A DNA stretch of 64,000 nucleotides from Winogradskyella helgolandensis (GCF_013404085.1 NZ_JABFHO010000001.1:3049001-3113000); one strand, 5' to 3'; counted from the first letter of the stretch, positions 1 to 9,721 are shown. A program made the numbers and translations. Notes: generated by a model from the letters alone, not told the origin.

Positions 1-243
1 TTAAAATAAATAGTTGATTAAATTGTTTATTTATAAGGCATTCAATGCTGAAGTCATAGCTATCCACAAATAGATGTATGCAATGATTTGATGACTTTCC
101 TTAGTTGTTTTTAATGAGGTTATAAAAACGTTTCATCAATAACTTTAAGCTTTATTCAATATGTATTCTAAAATTTAAGTAATTCTATCAATTATTTTAC
201 TTTTACATGAATAATTAAGAATCAATATAATCATTAATAATAT
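1..243. other. AT-rich upstream region
   Basis: Non-coding, very AT-rich DNA ahead of the antiporter gene. I see no reading frame, RNA or clear repeat here. It presumably holds the antiporter promoter, but no convincing TAnnTTTG element stands out. Confidence 0.4.
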
Positions 244-2076
244 ATGACCGGAAGCTTACTTTTTGTAGCCATTGTGTTATTAGCCGCAGCCGTAATTTGT
301 GTTGCTATAGCCAAGCGCTTAGGTTTAAGTTCTGTGCTAGGCTATTTATTAGCAGGCGTGCTTGTTGGTCCATACATGTTAGGGATTATTGGTGAAGAAG
401 GGCAAGACATTATGCACTTTGCAGAATTTGGTGTGGTTATAATGCTATTTTTAATCGGATTAGAAATTGAGCCAAAGAATTTCTGGAACATGCGTAAAAC
501 CATTATAGGAATGGGAGGTATTCAAGTGGCTGTAACCATGGTATTATCCTATCTACTATTTACATCTTTTGGTTATGAATCCACGGTAGCTCTCGTAATT
601 TCTATGGCTGTAGCATTATCATCTACGGCAATAGTATTGCAAACCATTAAGGAAAAAGGCTTAATGACCACAACAGCTGGTACATCGGCATTTTCAATTT
701 TATTATTTCAAGATATTATAGTCATTTTTATGATCGGTGCAATTCCGCTGCTATCCGCATCAGAGACAGTAACCACAAGCGATCATCATGGCGAACATGT
801 AAATTTATTGGACGGTTTACCAATAGGATTACAGACGCTTGCTATTATTTTATCTGTAGTTTTAATCATTGTTGCAGGTCGCTATTTAATAGTTCCTATG
901 TTACGTAAAGTTGTGAAATCTGGAGTAAGAGAGCTTTTAATCGCGGCAGCTTTTTTAATTGTTTTCAGTATTTCATTTTTAATGGAGTACGTTGGATTAA
1001 GTCCGGCTTTGGGAGCATTTTTAGGTGGAGTCGTATTGTCAAACAGTGAGTTTAAACACGAATTAGAAAGCACCTTAGAGCCCTTTAAAAATTTAATGCT
1101 AGGTTTATTCTTTTTAGCTGTCGGTGCGTCCATTAACTTTATTGTCATTGCGAATAGCCCCTTAACTATTGGCGGTATATTGCTTGCTGTAATTACCATA
1201 AAAGCATTGGTGTTATTTATTACAGGACTTATTTTTAAACTAAAAATTGATCAAAACTTAATATTAACTTTCAGTTTATCGCAAATCGGAGAATTTGCTT
1301 TTGTCGTATTATCGTTTGCGTTTCAATCTCAAATTTTAGAACAAGAGCATTTGGATATTATGTTGGTGATTACGGCATTAACCATGGCAATTACACCAAT
1401 TATAGGGATGATTAATGAACGTTTATTATTACCTAAAATAGGGACTAAAGAATCTGTTGAAAGACCAATGGATACCGATCACAGAAAATCTGAAAAAATT
1501 ATACTCGTAGGTTTTGGAAGTTTTGGAAATACGATTGGTCGTTTTTTAAGATCACATGATGTACATGCAACGATTTTAGATCATGACTCCAACCGTGTCG
1601 ATTTTCTAAGAAAAATGGGATTTGAAGTGTATTATGGAGATGCCACACGTCTCGATTTACTAGAAGCCGCAGGCATTGCGAATGCCAAAATTTTAATCTG
1701 CGCAATTGATAATCCTGATGCGACCAAACAAATAACGCGCATTGTAAAAGAGAAATATCCACATGTAGAACTCATGATTAGAGCCAGAAATAGGTATGAG
1801 GCCTACGATTTAGTGAATTTAGGTATGGACAATATCTATAGAGAAACTTTAGAAACATCCTTAACAATGGCTAGCGATGTACTTGCTAAAGTTGGTTTTA
1901 AAAAGGAAACCTTGAAAAAACAAGTAGAGAGTTTCATTAAATATGACGAAGAAAGTTTAAGACGCTTAGCAGGTGAACCTAATAGAGGCGACAACTATAT
2001 TTTTAAAGCTAAACAAGAGTTAGAACAGCAGGAAAAGTTTCTAAATGAAGAATTTAAGAAAGGTGTGATAGACTAA
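244..2076 (+). CDS. Kef-type monovalent cation:proton antiporter with RCK domain
   Basis: CPA2-family antiporter of the inner membrane that exchanges K+ (or Na+) for protons. Residues 1 to about 395 are a chain of hydrophobic helices with the Na_H_Exchanger pattern, interrupted near residue 180 by a short His-rich loop. Residues about 415-535 form a cytosolic RCK_N (TrkA-N) Rossmann domain with the nucleotide-binding run GFGSFGNTIG followed by an acidic strand end (ILDHD). The remaining tail of about 75 residues is charged and helical, with no clear RCK_C domain. At 610 residues it matches the KefB/KefC size class. Whether glutathione or nucleotides gate it cannot be read from sequence. Apparently monocistronic; the start is the first ATG of the frame. 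Confidence 0.9.
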   Translation: MTGSLLFVAIVLLAAAVICVAIAKRLGLSSVLGYLLAGVLVGPYMLGIIGEEGQDIMHFAEFGVVIMLFLIGLEIEPKNFWNMRKTIIGMGGIQVAVTMVLSYLLFTSFGYESTVALVISMAVALSSTAIVLQTIKEKGLMTTTAGTSAFSILLFQDIIVIFMIGAIPLLSASETVTTSDHHGEHVNLLDGLPIGLQTLAIILSVVLIIVAGRYLIVPMLRKVVKSGVRELLIAAAFLIVFSISFLMEYVGLSPALGAFLGGVVLSNSEFKHELESTLEPFKNLMLGLFFLAVGASINFIVIANSPLTIGGILLAVITIKALVLFITGLIFKLKIDQNLILTFSLSQIGEFAFVVLSFAFQSQILEQEHLDIMLVITALTMAITPIIGMINERLLLPKIGTKESVERPMDTDHRKSEKIILVGFGSFGNTIGRFLRSHDVHATILDHDSNRVDFLRKMGFEVYYGDATRLDLLEAAGIANAKILICAIDNPDATKQITRIVKEKYPHVELMIRARNRYEAYDLVNLGMDNIYRETLETSLTMASDVLAKVGFKKETLKKQVESFIKYDEESLRRLAGEPNRGDNYIFKAKQELEQQEKFLNEEFKKGVID

Positions 2077-2209
2077 ACTATTTAATTACGATGCCTTTAA
2101 AAAATGTTAAGAGAAATTACTTCAAAAACTTTGTAAATAGGACGCCATAAAAACGACTACATTGTTATAAATTTACGTTTCTAACCCAAATGTTATAACT
2201 GAATATTTT

Positions 2210-3214
2210 ATGATCCCTAAACCTGTAGCATATTCTATATTAGATTTAGCCTTAGTCTCTGAAAATCACAGTCTAAAACAAACCTTTAATAATGCCTTAA
2301 AATTAGCACAACATGCTGAAGATTATGGTTATAAACGCTATTGGTTAGCAGAACATCATAATGCAGAAAATATAGCAAGTACAGCAACTTCGGTATTAAT
2401 TGGTTATGTCGCAGATGGCACAAAGTCAATTAAAGTGGGTTCTGGTGGTATTATGTTACCTAACCATTCTCCTTTAATTATCGCCGAACAATTCGGTACA
2501 TTAGGAACCTTATATCCCAACCGTATTGATTTAGGTTTAGGAAGAGCTCCAGGGACAGACAAAGAAACAGCCGAAGCCATTCGAACAGATTTTATGCAAG
2601 CGGCTCAGTCGTTTCCGAAGGAAGTTGAGAAAATACAAACCTACTTTTCTATAGAGAATGAAGATGCACAAGTTAGGGCTACGGTTGCGGAAGGAGTAGA
2701 GGTGCCAATTTATATTTTAGGATCTAGCACAGATAGTGCACATTTGGCAGCAAAAAAAGGATTGCCTTATGCCTTTGCAAGTCATTTTGCAACAACTCAT
2801 TTATGGGATGCAATGGCAATTTATCGCAAAGAATTTCAACCCTCAGAAGCTTTAGAAAAACCATATGTAATGGCTGGGGTTAATATCATTATAGCCGAAA
2901 CCGATGAAGAAGCCGATCGCTTAGCCACCTCATTAATACGTATGATTGTGGGCATTTTTACAGGCAGACGTGCAAAAGTACAACCTCCAACAGACATGAC
3001 GGAAGACTTAAGAGATATTATGCGAAATCCGCAAGTCCACCAAATGTTGAAGTATTCTTTTATTGGGAGTAAATCTAAAGTGAAAGCGCAGGTTAAAGAA
3101 TTTTTAGAACAAACCAAAGCAGACGAACTTATTGCAGTGACACATTTATATGATATAAACGATAGAATTCGGTCTTATAAATTGTTTGCCGAAATTATGG
3201 ATGAGTTAAATTAA
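2210..3214 (+). CDS. LLM-class flavin-dependent oxidoreductase (luciferase-like)
   Basis: Single-domain bacterial-luciferase-like protein (334 residues) expected to use reduced FMN in a TIM barrel. Family signatures visible are the N-terminal YSILDLALV strand, the RYWLAEHHN segment (His-His-Asn typical of the MsnO8-type subgroup), the [12 protein letters not shown] segment and [13 protein letters not shown]. The substrate is unknown; many close relatives are annotated only as MsnO8-type or alkanal monooxygenase-like. It lies 133 bp after the antiporter gene, so co-transcription is possible but not shown. A strong hairpin follows the stop codon. Confidence 0.88.
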   Translation: MIPKPVAYSILDLALVSENHSLKQTFNNALKLAQHAEDYGYKRYWLAEHHNAENIASTATSVLIGYVADGTKSIKVGSGGIMLPNHSPLIIAEQFGTLGTLYPNRIDLGLGRAPGTDKETAEAIRTDFMQAAQSFPKEVEKIQTYFSIENEDAQVRATVAEGVEVPIYILGSSTDSAHLAAKKGLPYAFASHFATTHLWDAMAIYRKEFQPSEALEKPYVMAGVNIIIAETDEEADRLATSLIRMIVGIFTGRRAKVQPPTDMTEDLRDIMRNPQVHQMLKYSFIGSKSKVKAQVKEFLEQTKADELIAVTHLYDINDRIRSYKLFAEIMDELN

Positions 3215-3230
3215 AAATGACGCACAAAAA

Positions 3231-3259
3231 AACTCCTAGTATAACATATAATAGGAGTT
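3231..3259. terminator. Bidirectional terminator hairpin
   Basis: AACTCCTA and TAGGAGTT arms, with an A-run on the left and T/A-rich sequence on the right, lie between two convergent genes (oxidoreductase ending 3214, barrel protein ending 3285). The position and symmetry fit a shared rho-independent terminator. Confidence 0.75.
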
Positions 3260-3284
3260 CATTAAAAAATATTATTTAAGCGTA

Positions 3285-4172
3285 TTATCTCGTAGTGTCT
3301 GCACTAGATTTCTTAAATTTATAAGTAATTCCAAAGTTAATCCCGAATGAAGAATACGGTACTTTTACAGCTAATTCCTTAGAGGAATCCGTATTATCAC
3401 TAGGCAATTCATCCACATAAGTGGTCGTTTTATTAGTGCCTTCGGGTAAGTTATCTAAAGAATAAAAGCCAGAAACCGCCACTGAGCCGTCTGGTCTTAT
3501 AATGCTAGTATCAAATTCTACGATTTCAGAATCTTTACGTTTCAAACTAATACCATAATATTCCGCTTCAGCAAAAACACTAAAATTAGCGCTTATAGGA
3601 TATTCATAACCAATAGCAGCTACAAATCCTAAAGGGAATTGACCGTGGTAGTCTTCTACAAAATTCGTTTCAAAACTAGAACCAGAAGGAATATCAGTCC
3701 CATAAGCTGCTGATAATCCTGCAGCTTGCTCATCAGACATTACCATATTTTGATAGGCAACAGCTTCCGTTTTTCCACCTAACTTTACTAAGGCACCTAA
3801 ACGGCCATATACATTATTGTTAAATTTGTAAACTAAAGATACAGCAGCACCAAAAGCACGCGCTCTGGCAACAGCATCTACCTCAACACCTGGTAGATTA
3901 ATTTCGGATACGGTTTGATCGGAGCCATGTAAATACCCTAAACTTAAATCGGCACCAAAAGTATCATTAAAGAAGTACGTTCCTCTTATTTGAGTATTTA
4001 GACCTTCACCGTAACTACCATAGGTGTTTTCGGTTTGATTTACAGATTGTATTTCACCAATTTTCATTCCAGCACTACCTACGGCATAACCACCACTGGC
4101 AGAAACTTGAAATTGTGCATAAGTCGTTGTACATAGCATTAATGCTAAAAGTACTGTAATTGAATGTTTCAT
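3285..4172 (-). CDS. Outer-membrane beta-barrel protein
   Basis: A 295-residue protein with a Sec signal peptide (charged MKH start, hydrophobic core, TTYAQ cleavage region at about residue 20). Alternating amphipathic strands rich in Gly, Tyr, Phe and Asn follow, and the protein ends in a strand-like segment (NFGITYKFKKS). Recurrent turn motifs such as LSLGYLHG and LVYKFNNNVYGRLG are typical of OmpW/OmpA-like 8- to 12-strand barrels in Flavobacteriia. No plug or OmpA peptidoglycan-binding domain is present. The function is not predictable beyond an outer-membrane location. Monocistronic, with 275 bp of non-coding DNA upstream. Confidence 0.8.
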   Translation of the reverse strand: MKHSITVLLALMLCTTTYAQFQVSASGGYAVGSAGMKIGEIQSVNQTENTYGSYGEGLNTQIRGTYFFNDTFGADLSLGYLHGSDQTVSEINLPGVEVDAVARARAFGAAVSLVYKFNNNVYGRLGALVKLGGKTEAVAYQNMVMSDEQAAGLSAAYGTDIPSGSSFETNFVEDYHGQFPLGFVAAIGYEYPISANFSVFAEAEYYGISLKRKDSEIVEFDTSIIRPDGSVAVSGFYSLDNLPEGTNKTTTYVDELPSDNTDSSKELAVKVPYSSFGINFGITYKFKKSSADTTR

Positions 4173-4446
4173 AATTGAAGATTTTTTGTTGAAATAATTG
4201 AAGATTTGGACTTCAAGATATAATGACTACAAAGGTACTTTATTAATTTTTTTTTTGATGTTAAGCTTAACTTAATTATTCATATTGTTTAAATTATTTA
4301 TTTATGCATAACCTCGTATCTGTATAAGGACTAGAAGTGTTAAATCAGTTGAATGACGACCAATTGTTCCTTATCTTATAATCTAAGCGAGCACTCGTAT
4401 AAATTAAGAAATTGAATCACTTTATGTGATAACACTGAAAAACCAA

Positions 4447-5184
4447 TTAAATACTAATTAAATAATTTTTTTGAAATACCTTATCATATACCTCTTTACT
4501 AAACATATAAAGTTGTGCTGGCTTTTTAGACACTCCAACTTGCTTTTCGTCTAAGGCAATAATGTATTTTTTATTAATCAATTTGCGTCTAAAATTCCGA
4601 TTATCAATGTCTATTCCCAATATCGATTGATACAAATCTTGTACCTCATTTATAGTAAATTTATCGGGAAGCAATTCAAATATAATAGGCTCAGATAAAC
4701 ACTTTGCTTTTAAGTCTTCATAAGCTTCTAGTATAATTTGTTTATGATCAAATCCCAACTCAGGCAACGCATCTACAGGAAACCATTGCGCTTGTGAGGT
4801 ATTGTTTTTTAAATCGACTTCTTCGGTTTTTAATAAAAAATAATAGGCGATTGTTGTAGTTCTTTCATGAAATTCAGCATTTTTTATCCAAATCAAATCT
4901 TTAGGGTTTAGTAATCGATCCGGATTACCAAAGGCTTTAAATTGCTTTTTATATTGACCTGTTAAACCGGTTAATTCTTTTAAGACGCGTGTGGCAGTGT
5001 CATCTAAAGTTTCATTAGTATAAACATGGTAGCCTGTTAAAACATAGTCATCAACTAAAACCTCTTGTTTAGTTTCAGATTCTAGGAAGCGTTTAATCAA
5101 TAATACATTCAAAGATTTAGTACTTATATCATATCCAAATACAACACAATCAACTGATATATTCAATATTAATTCTGGTTTCAT
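4447..5184 (-). CDS. Nudix-related transcriptional regulator (NrtR/AraR-like) of the mannitol operon
   Basis: Predicted DNA-binding regulator of the divergent mannitol genes. Residues about 5-145 are a Nudix fold and residues about 165-235 a winged helix of the NrtR type (FTINEVQDLYQS, NFRRKLINKKYI). The Nudix box (residues 51-74) is degenerate: E58 and R66 are kept, but the REUxEE core reads RVLKEL. Pyrophosphohydrolase activity is therefore unlikely, and the domain probably senses a sugar or sugar phosphate, as known for Nudix-type sugar regulators in Bacteroidetes. The inducer is inferred from context only. It is transcribed away from the permease across a 354 bp gap containing an AAACGT/ACGTTT inverted repeat. 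Confidence 0.85.
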   Translation of the reverse strand: MKPELILNISVDCVVFGYDISTKSLNVLLIKRFLESETKQEVLVDDYVLTGYHVYTNETLDDTATRVLKELTGLTGQYKKQFKAFGNPDRLLNPKDLIWIKNAEFHERTTTIAYYFLLKTEEVDLKNNTSQAQWFPVDALPELGFDHKQIILEAYEDLKAKCLSEPIIFELLPDKFTINEVQDLYQSILGIDIDNRNFRRKLINKKYIIALDEKQVGVSKKPAQLYMFSKEVYDKVFQKNYLISI

Positions 5185-5247
5185 AAGCTCATTAAATTAA
5201 AAATAACACTTTGTTTTATGAACATCTAATATATAAAAAATAATATT

Positions 5248-5262
5248 AAACGTCATATTTAC
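5248..5262. promoter_or_regulatory. Second operator-like half site near the regulator gene
   Basis: AAACGTCATATTTAC lies about 65 bp upstream of the regulator start. It matches, in opposite orientation, one face of the stronger palindrome at 5399-5417 (complement AAACGTCATTATTAC). Two similar sites in one divergent intergenic region suggest that the regulator controls both directions, including itself. Confidence 0.45.
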
Positions 5263-5359
5263 ACTAATAGCTCAAGGCTTTAATGATGCCAAAATTAGCA
5301 TTATAATTATCAATATAGCATACATAACGAATAAATTAACATACATTTTTTCGTTTTAA

Positions 5360-5392
5360 TTTGGATTTTATAATTTTTTTGCAATACATTTG
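5360..5392 (+). promoter_or_regulatory. Bacteroidetes-type promoter of the mannitol operon
   Basis: TTTG (5360-5363) and TACATTTG (5385-5392) are separated by 21 bp, matching the -33 TTTG / -7 TAnnTTTG consensus of Bacteroidetes primary sigma. This predicts a transcript start close to 5400 and a leader of about 140 nt before the permease ATG. Confidence 0.6.
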
Positions 5393-5398
5393 AAAAAT

Positions 5399-5417
5399 AA
5401 ACGTAATAATGACGTTT
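5399..5417. promoter_or_regulatory. Candidate operator AAACGT-N7-ACGTTT
   Basis: A perfect 6-bp inverted repeat with a 7-bp spacer sits immediately downstream of the TACATTTG element, over the expected transcription start. That is a classic position for repression. The Nudix-winged-helix protein encoded divergently is the obvious candidate ligand. This is inference from position and symmetry. Confidence 0.55.
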
Positions 5418-5538
5418 GTAAATAGTGCAAAAATATAATTCTGAAACATACAGAATGATGAATAATTTCAAGGAGGATAATTCAAAACTTATTGTAGTGA
5501 CAAATAGCTAAAGATTAATTTCAATTAAAACATAAATC

Positions 5539-7254
5539 ATGGACGCAACTAATAACTTTCAGCAGTTCGAAAACTTAGAAGACGAACAGCTACCAATTGC
5601 AAAACATAAATTACACAATTGGACGCATTTTGCTGGTATATACGCTGCTGAGCATGTCGCAGCAACTGAGTTTGTTATTGGTGCAACCTTTGTAGCATTA
5701 GGCGCAACAACCAAAGATATTATATTAGGCTTGCTGATTGGAAATATATTAGCCGTTCTAAGCTGGACCTTAATAACATCTCCCATTGCAGTTGAAACAC
5801 GATTAAGCTTATACACATACCTCAATAAAATTGCTGGCGATTCCATGACCAAGCTATACAATTGGGCTAATGTCATCATCTTTACAGTGATATCTGCGGC
5901 TATGATAACTGTATCAGCCACAGCAGTTCGGTTTGCATTTAATATTCCTCCGCAATTAAATTGGTATCCAACCAATTCTTGGTTTGTGCTCATTGTGCTA
6001 ATTGTAGGAAGCGTTGTCGTATCCATTGCTATTTACGGTTTTAAAGCTGTTTCTGAGTTTGCAGGAATTTGTGCTCCATGGTTATTTGTCATGTTTACTT
6101 GTGGCGCTTTTGTGCTGTTACCGGCCTTATCATTAGAAGTATTAGGGAAAACCATTCCTAGTGGATGGAACGATCTTATGAGCTTAGGTGACCAATCCAT
6201 TTGGACAGGAGTGAATAGCGACGGTGAGCCTGGTATCGGCTTAGCTGAAGTCATTGGCTTTGCTTGGGCTGCGAATACCATTACACACTTTGGACTTATA
6301 GACATGGCGTTGTTTCGCTTTGCTAAAAAGAAATCGTACGGACTAACAACAGGTACAGGGATGATGTTTGGTCATTATGTCGCTTGGATTTCTGCCGGAA
6401 TTATGGGAGCTGGTGCCGCCGTAATCATCGGGAAATCTATCGTAGAACTAGACCCAGGTGATGTGGCTTTTTATGCGCTCGGATGGTCAGGTTTTGTAAT
6501 CGTTATTGTTGCAGGTTGGACCACAGCGGTGGCAAATCTCTATAGAGCGGGTTTGGCAGCGCAGGCAATTTTTAAAAATAAGTCGCGTAAAAAAACAACG
6601 ATAGCCGTCGGTTTAGTGACTATGGCAGTGGCTTGTTTTCCTTTCGTGTTCTCTCAAATATTACCCTTACTTACTTATGCTGGCCTATTAGTAGTCCCTG
6701 TTGGAGCGATTGTCTTTGCAGAACACCAAATATTCCCTCGTATTGGTTACACACGCTATTGGTTACATTACCGCCAATTAACCGTGAGCAAGCCTGCAAT
6801 CGCTTCTTGGGCACTCGGTCTTGTGTTCGGTTTTGGACTAAACGCATTAGATGTGATGTCCTTCTTTTACCTGTTTATACCAACGTGGATTTTCACTATC
6901 ATCGTTTATACATTTTTAGCCGGAAAATACGGTGCTAAAGACACATATCCAGAAGCTGAAGAAAAAGAAAGAATACGCAACATAAACATCTCAAAATTTC
7001 AAGACCAAAAAGCAGAAGCAGAGCAGGTCATTATTAAAGACACCTCAGTATTCACTAAAGTATTAAGAAGCATTTCTTTATTAGTATTGCTCATCACAGT
7101 AGCCTTAGCTTGTAATGTTTTATTTGGTAGTGCAGACGAAGAGATATACACACAAAACAGAGAGGTATTTTATAAATATGCCTTCATCTGTACATTAACA
7201 TATTTTGTTACGGCCTATTGGGCACTTAAACGTGGAAAAATCAAAAACACTTAA
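5539..7254 (+). CDS. NCS1-family permease, putative mannitol/polyol transporter
   Basis: Inner-membrane secondary transporter of 571 residues resembling the nucleobase:cation symporter-1 (purine/cytosine permease) family. It has an N-terminal soluble stretch of about 40 residues, then about 12 hydrophobic helices. The TM1 region reads AAEHVAATEFVIGATF, with the unwound-helix small residues typical of the LeuT fold. A hydrophilic insert around residues 470-505 precedes the last two helices. It heads an operon with mannitol 2-dehydrogenase (5 bp gap) and fructokinase, so a hexitol substrate is more likely here than a nucleobase. That assignment is contextual. The start ATG follows the predicted promoter and operator. 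Confidence 0.8.
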   Translation: MDATNNFQQFENLEDEQLPIAKHKLHNWTHFAGIYAAEHVAATEFVIGATFVALGATTKDIILGLLIGNILAVLSWTLITSPIAVETRLSLYTYLNKIAGDSMTKLYNWANVIIFTVISAAMITVSATAVRFAFNIPPQLNWYPTNSWFVLIVLIVGSVVVSIAIYGFKAVSEFAGICAPWLFVMFTCGAFVLLPALSLEVLGKTIPSGWNDLMSLGDQSIWTGVNSDGEPGIGLAEVIGFAWAANTITHFGLIDMALFRFAKKKSYGLTTGTGMMFGHYVAWISAGIMGAGAAVIIGKSIVELDPGDVAFYALGWSGFVIVIVAGWTTAVANLYRAGLAAQAIFKNKSRKKTTIAVGLVTMAVACFPFVFSQILPLLTYAGLLVVPVGAIVFAEHQIFPRIGYTRYWLHYRQLTVSKPAIASWALGLVFGFGLNALDVMSFFYLFIPTWIFTIIVYTFLAGKYGAKDTYPEAEEKERIRNINISKFQDQKAEAEQVIIKDTSVFTKVLRSISLLVLLITVALACNVLFGSADEEIYTQNREVFYKYAFICTLTYFVTAYWALKRGKIKNT

Positions 7255-7259
7255 ACATC

Positions 7260-8759
7260 ATGGAAAACGTAATCAAACTTAATCAAAAGAATTTAGCAGA
7301 AATCGCAAAGCGAATGCCTTGTCCAACGTATGATAGAAGTAACCTAAAAACAGGGATTGTACACGTGGGTATTGGCGGATTTCATAGAGCGCATGAAGCT
7401 TTTTATACGGATGAATTATTACACAATGAATCTATTAAAGATTGGGGAATCTGTGGTGTGGCTTTATTAGATTTTGACACCAAAATATACAACACCTTAA
7501 AAGAACAAGACGGCTTATATACCTTAATCATTAAAGAACTCGATGGTACGCTTACCAAACGTGTTATTGGAGCGATAACAGAATGCTTATTTGCTCCTGA
7601 AGACCCCATCAAAGTCATTGAAAAAATGGCGAGTCCAGAGGTGAAAATTATATCATTAACCATTACAGAAGGGGGTTACAATTATAATGAAGCAACAAAA
7701 GAATTCGATTTTAGCAATCCATTAATCCAGCATGATTTAGAACAGCCTAAAGCTCCAAAAACAATTTTTGGCTATCTCACCCAAGCCTTAAAACTGAGAA
7801 AAGAACGTGGATTAAAAGGCTGTACCATCCAATCTTGCGATAATATTCAAGGTAACGGACACATGACCAAAAGAATGTTGCTTAGTTATGTGACAACTGC
7901 TGAACCTGAATTAGTCTCATGGATCGAAGCCAACGTTTCGTTTCCTAATGCGATGGTCGATAGAATTACACCTGCAACATCAACTTTAGATATTGAATTA
8001 TTAAAAGAAACATCAGGTATCGATGATGCCTGGCCAGTCGTTTGCGAACCATTTAAACAATGGGTGATTGAAGACGATTTTATAGCAGGACGACCAGCTT
8101 GGGAAACCGTTGGTGCTCAATTTGTAGACGATGTAGTGCCTTACGAAAAAATGAAATTAACCCTACTTAATGCAGGCCATTCTGTATTGGGAATTCTTGG
8201 AGCATTATATGGCTACTCCACCATAGATGAAGCGGTTGGAAATGCCGATATTAGCTCGTTTTTAAGAATCTATATGGGCAACGAAGTCACACCAACTTTA
8301 GGTAATTTAGAAGGTGTGAACTTAAAAAATTATAAATTCTCTTTAATACAACGCTTTGGAAATACCTATATAAAAGATCAAATTGATCGTATTTGTTCAC
8401 AGAGTTCTGCTAAGATTCCCATATTTATTTTGCCGACTATCAATGCTCAATTACAGACAAAGGGCGCTATAGAGCATGCCGCATTCATAATCGCTGCCTT
8501 TGCCATTTATAGTGTTGGTGTCAATGAATTTGGAACACAACTCATCATTAAAGACGCTATGGAACCTATTTTAAACCAAAAAGCTATCGCATCCAGATCA
8601 AACCCTGAAGCCTTTCTAGAAATAGAAGTCATATTCGGAACACTGAAAGGCAACCCAACCTTTGTAAAGGCTTATAACAATGCCTATCAAAATATTATGA
8701 GTAATGGTATTGAAAAATCAGTTAAGGATATTAATAGTAATGTTTTAAACGAAATTTAA
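7260..8759 (+). CDS. Mannitol 2-dehydrogenase (polyol-specific long-chain dehydrogenase)
   Basis: Oxidises D-mannitol (possibly also arabinitol or sorbitol) to D-fructose with NAD+ in the cytosol. The 499-residue length is standard for the PSLDR family. Features seen are the N-terminal nucleotide-binding segment GIVHVGIGGFHRAHEAFYTDEL, the MVDRITPAT motif, and the catalytic signature K299-x4-N304-x2-H307 (KLTLLNAGHSVLG). The fructokinase gene begins one base after its stop codon, so translation of the two is tightly linked. Together they convert mannitol to fructose 6-phosphate. Fructuronate or tagaturonate reductases are related but do not fit the fructokinase neighbour as well. Confidence 0.92.
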   Translation: MENVIKLNQKNLAEIAKRMPCPTYDRSNLKTGIVHVGIGGFHRAHEAFYTDELLHNESIKDWGICGVALLDFDTKIYNTLKEQDGLYTLIIKELDGTLTKRVIGAITECLFAPEDPIKVIEKMASPEVKIISLTITEGGYNYNEATKEFDFSNPLIQHDLEQPKAPKTIFGYLTQALKLRKERGLKGCTIQSCDNIQGNGHMTKRMLLSYVTTAEPELVSWIEANVSFPNAMVDRITPATSTLDIELLKETSGIDDAWPVVCEPFKQWVIEDDFIAGRPAWETVGAQFVDDVVPYEKMKLTLLNAGHSVLGILGALYGYSTIDEAVGNADISSFLRIYMGNEVTPTLGNLEGVNLKNYKFSLIQRFGNTYIKDQIDRICSQSSAKIPIFILPTINAQLQTKGAIEHAAFIIAAFAIYSVGVNEFGTQLIIKDAMEPILNQKAIASRSNPEAFLEIEVIFGTLKGNPTFVKAYNNAYQNIMSNGIEKSVKDINSNVLNEI

Positions 8760-9644
8760 ATGAAAAATATAGTTTGTTTTGGCGAGGTGTTATGGGATGT
8801 GTTCCCAACCCATAAAAAAATTGGCGGTGCACCTTTAAACGTGGCGTTACGCTTGCAATCCTTGGGCAACAAGGTTTCTATAATTAGTAGCATAGGAACA
8901 GACAAAAAAGGAAAAAAAATTAAGACATATGTTCAAGATCATGGCGTAAATACGGATAATCTGCAAATTGACGAGACCTTTAAAACAGGAAAAGTTAAAG
9001 TGATGCTCAATCAAAAAGGGTCAGCATCCTATAATATTATGTATCCAAGAGCATGGGACAATATTCAGTTAACAGCAGGTGCTAAGAAAACAACAGAACT
9101 AGCTGATGCCTTTGTTTATGGGAGTTTAATAGCTAGAGATGATACATCAAGACACACCTTATATGAACTCTTAAAAGTGGCGAAATATAAAATTTTCGAT
9201 GTCAATCTAAGAGAACCTTATTATACCATTGAGGTTTTAAATCATTTAATGAAGGAAGCCGATTTTATTAAATTCAATGACGACGAAATCTTTGAAATTG
9301 GAGAAAAGTTAAACTCTAAAACTAACGGCTTAGAGGAAAATATGCAATTCATTGCTCAACATACCAATACAAAAACCATTTGTGTCACTAAAGGGCGTCA
9401 TGGTGCTATTTTGTATTATAATGATACGTTTTATTACAATAGTGGTTACCATATCGATGTGGTAGATACCGTAGGTGCTGGCGACTCGTTTTTAGCCTCC
9501 TTAATTAGTAAATTGATTACTGATGAAAACCCTCAAAAAGCCATAAACTTTGCCTGTGCCCTTGGTGCACTTGTTGCTGGTAGTGAGGGGGCAAACCCAA
9601 AAATATCCCAAGAAGATATCGCAAAATTTATGAACCCTAAATAG
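8760..9644 (+). CDS. Fructokinase (PfkB/ribokinase family)
   Basis: Phosphorylates fructose to fructose 6-phosphate with ATP. The 294-residue protein shows the sugar-kinase start CFGEVLWDVFP, the substrate-side signature IGGAPLNVALRLQSLG, and the C-terminal PfkB signature DTVGAGDSFLASL containing the catalytic Asp and anion-hole glycines. It is the last gene of the permease, dehydrogenase and kinase operon and is followed by a strong terminator. The substrate is inferred from the mannitol 2-dehydrogenase partner. Confidence 0.92.
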   Translation: MKNIVCFGEVLWDVFPTHKKIGGAPLNVALRLQSLGNKVSIISSIGTDKKGKKIKTYVQDHGVNTDNLQIDETFKTGKVKVMLNQKGSASYNIMYPRAWDNIQLTAGAKKTTELADAFVYGSLIARDDTSRHTLYELLKVAKYKIFDVNLREPYYTIEVLNHLMKEADFIKFNDDEIFEIGEKLNSKTNGLEENMQFIAQHTNTKTICVTKGRHGAILYYNDTFYYNSGYHIDVVDTVGAGDSFLASLISKLITDENPQKAINFACALGALVAGSEGANPKISQEDIAKFMNPK

Positions 9645-9688
9645 TACGTTTTGTGATAAATAGTTGATTAATAGCAATTCAATTATTA

Positions 9689-9720
9689 AAAGCTTTAAGG
9701 TGTTTCTTAAAGCTTTTTTC
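9689..9720 (+). terminator. Rho-independent terminator of the mannitol operon
   Basis: AAAGCTTTAAG and CTTAAAGCTTT arms with a six-base loop, followed by a T-rich run, about 45 bp after the fructokinase stop. Confidence 0.8.
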
Positions 9721-9721
9721 T

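Noticed and set aside
4447..5184. Nudix hydrolase annotation
   Set aside because: The Nudix box lacks the REUxEE catalytic pattern and a winged helix is present, so a regulator is the better call.
5559..6026. Long antisense frame inside the permease gene
   Set aside because: It is a shadow of the permease coding strand with low-complexity composition and no own start context. Similar antisense frames elsewhere (for example 43279-43722, 24271-24669) were dropped for the same reason.
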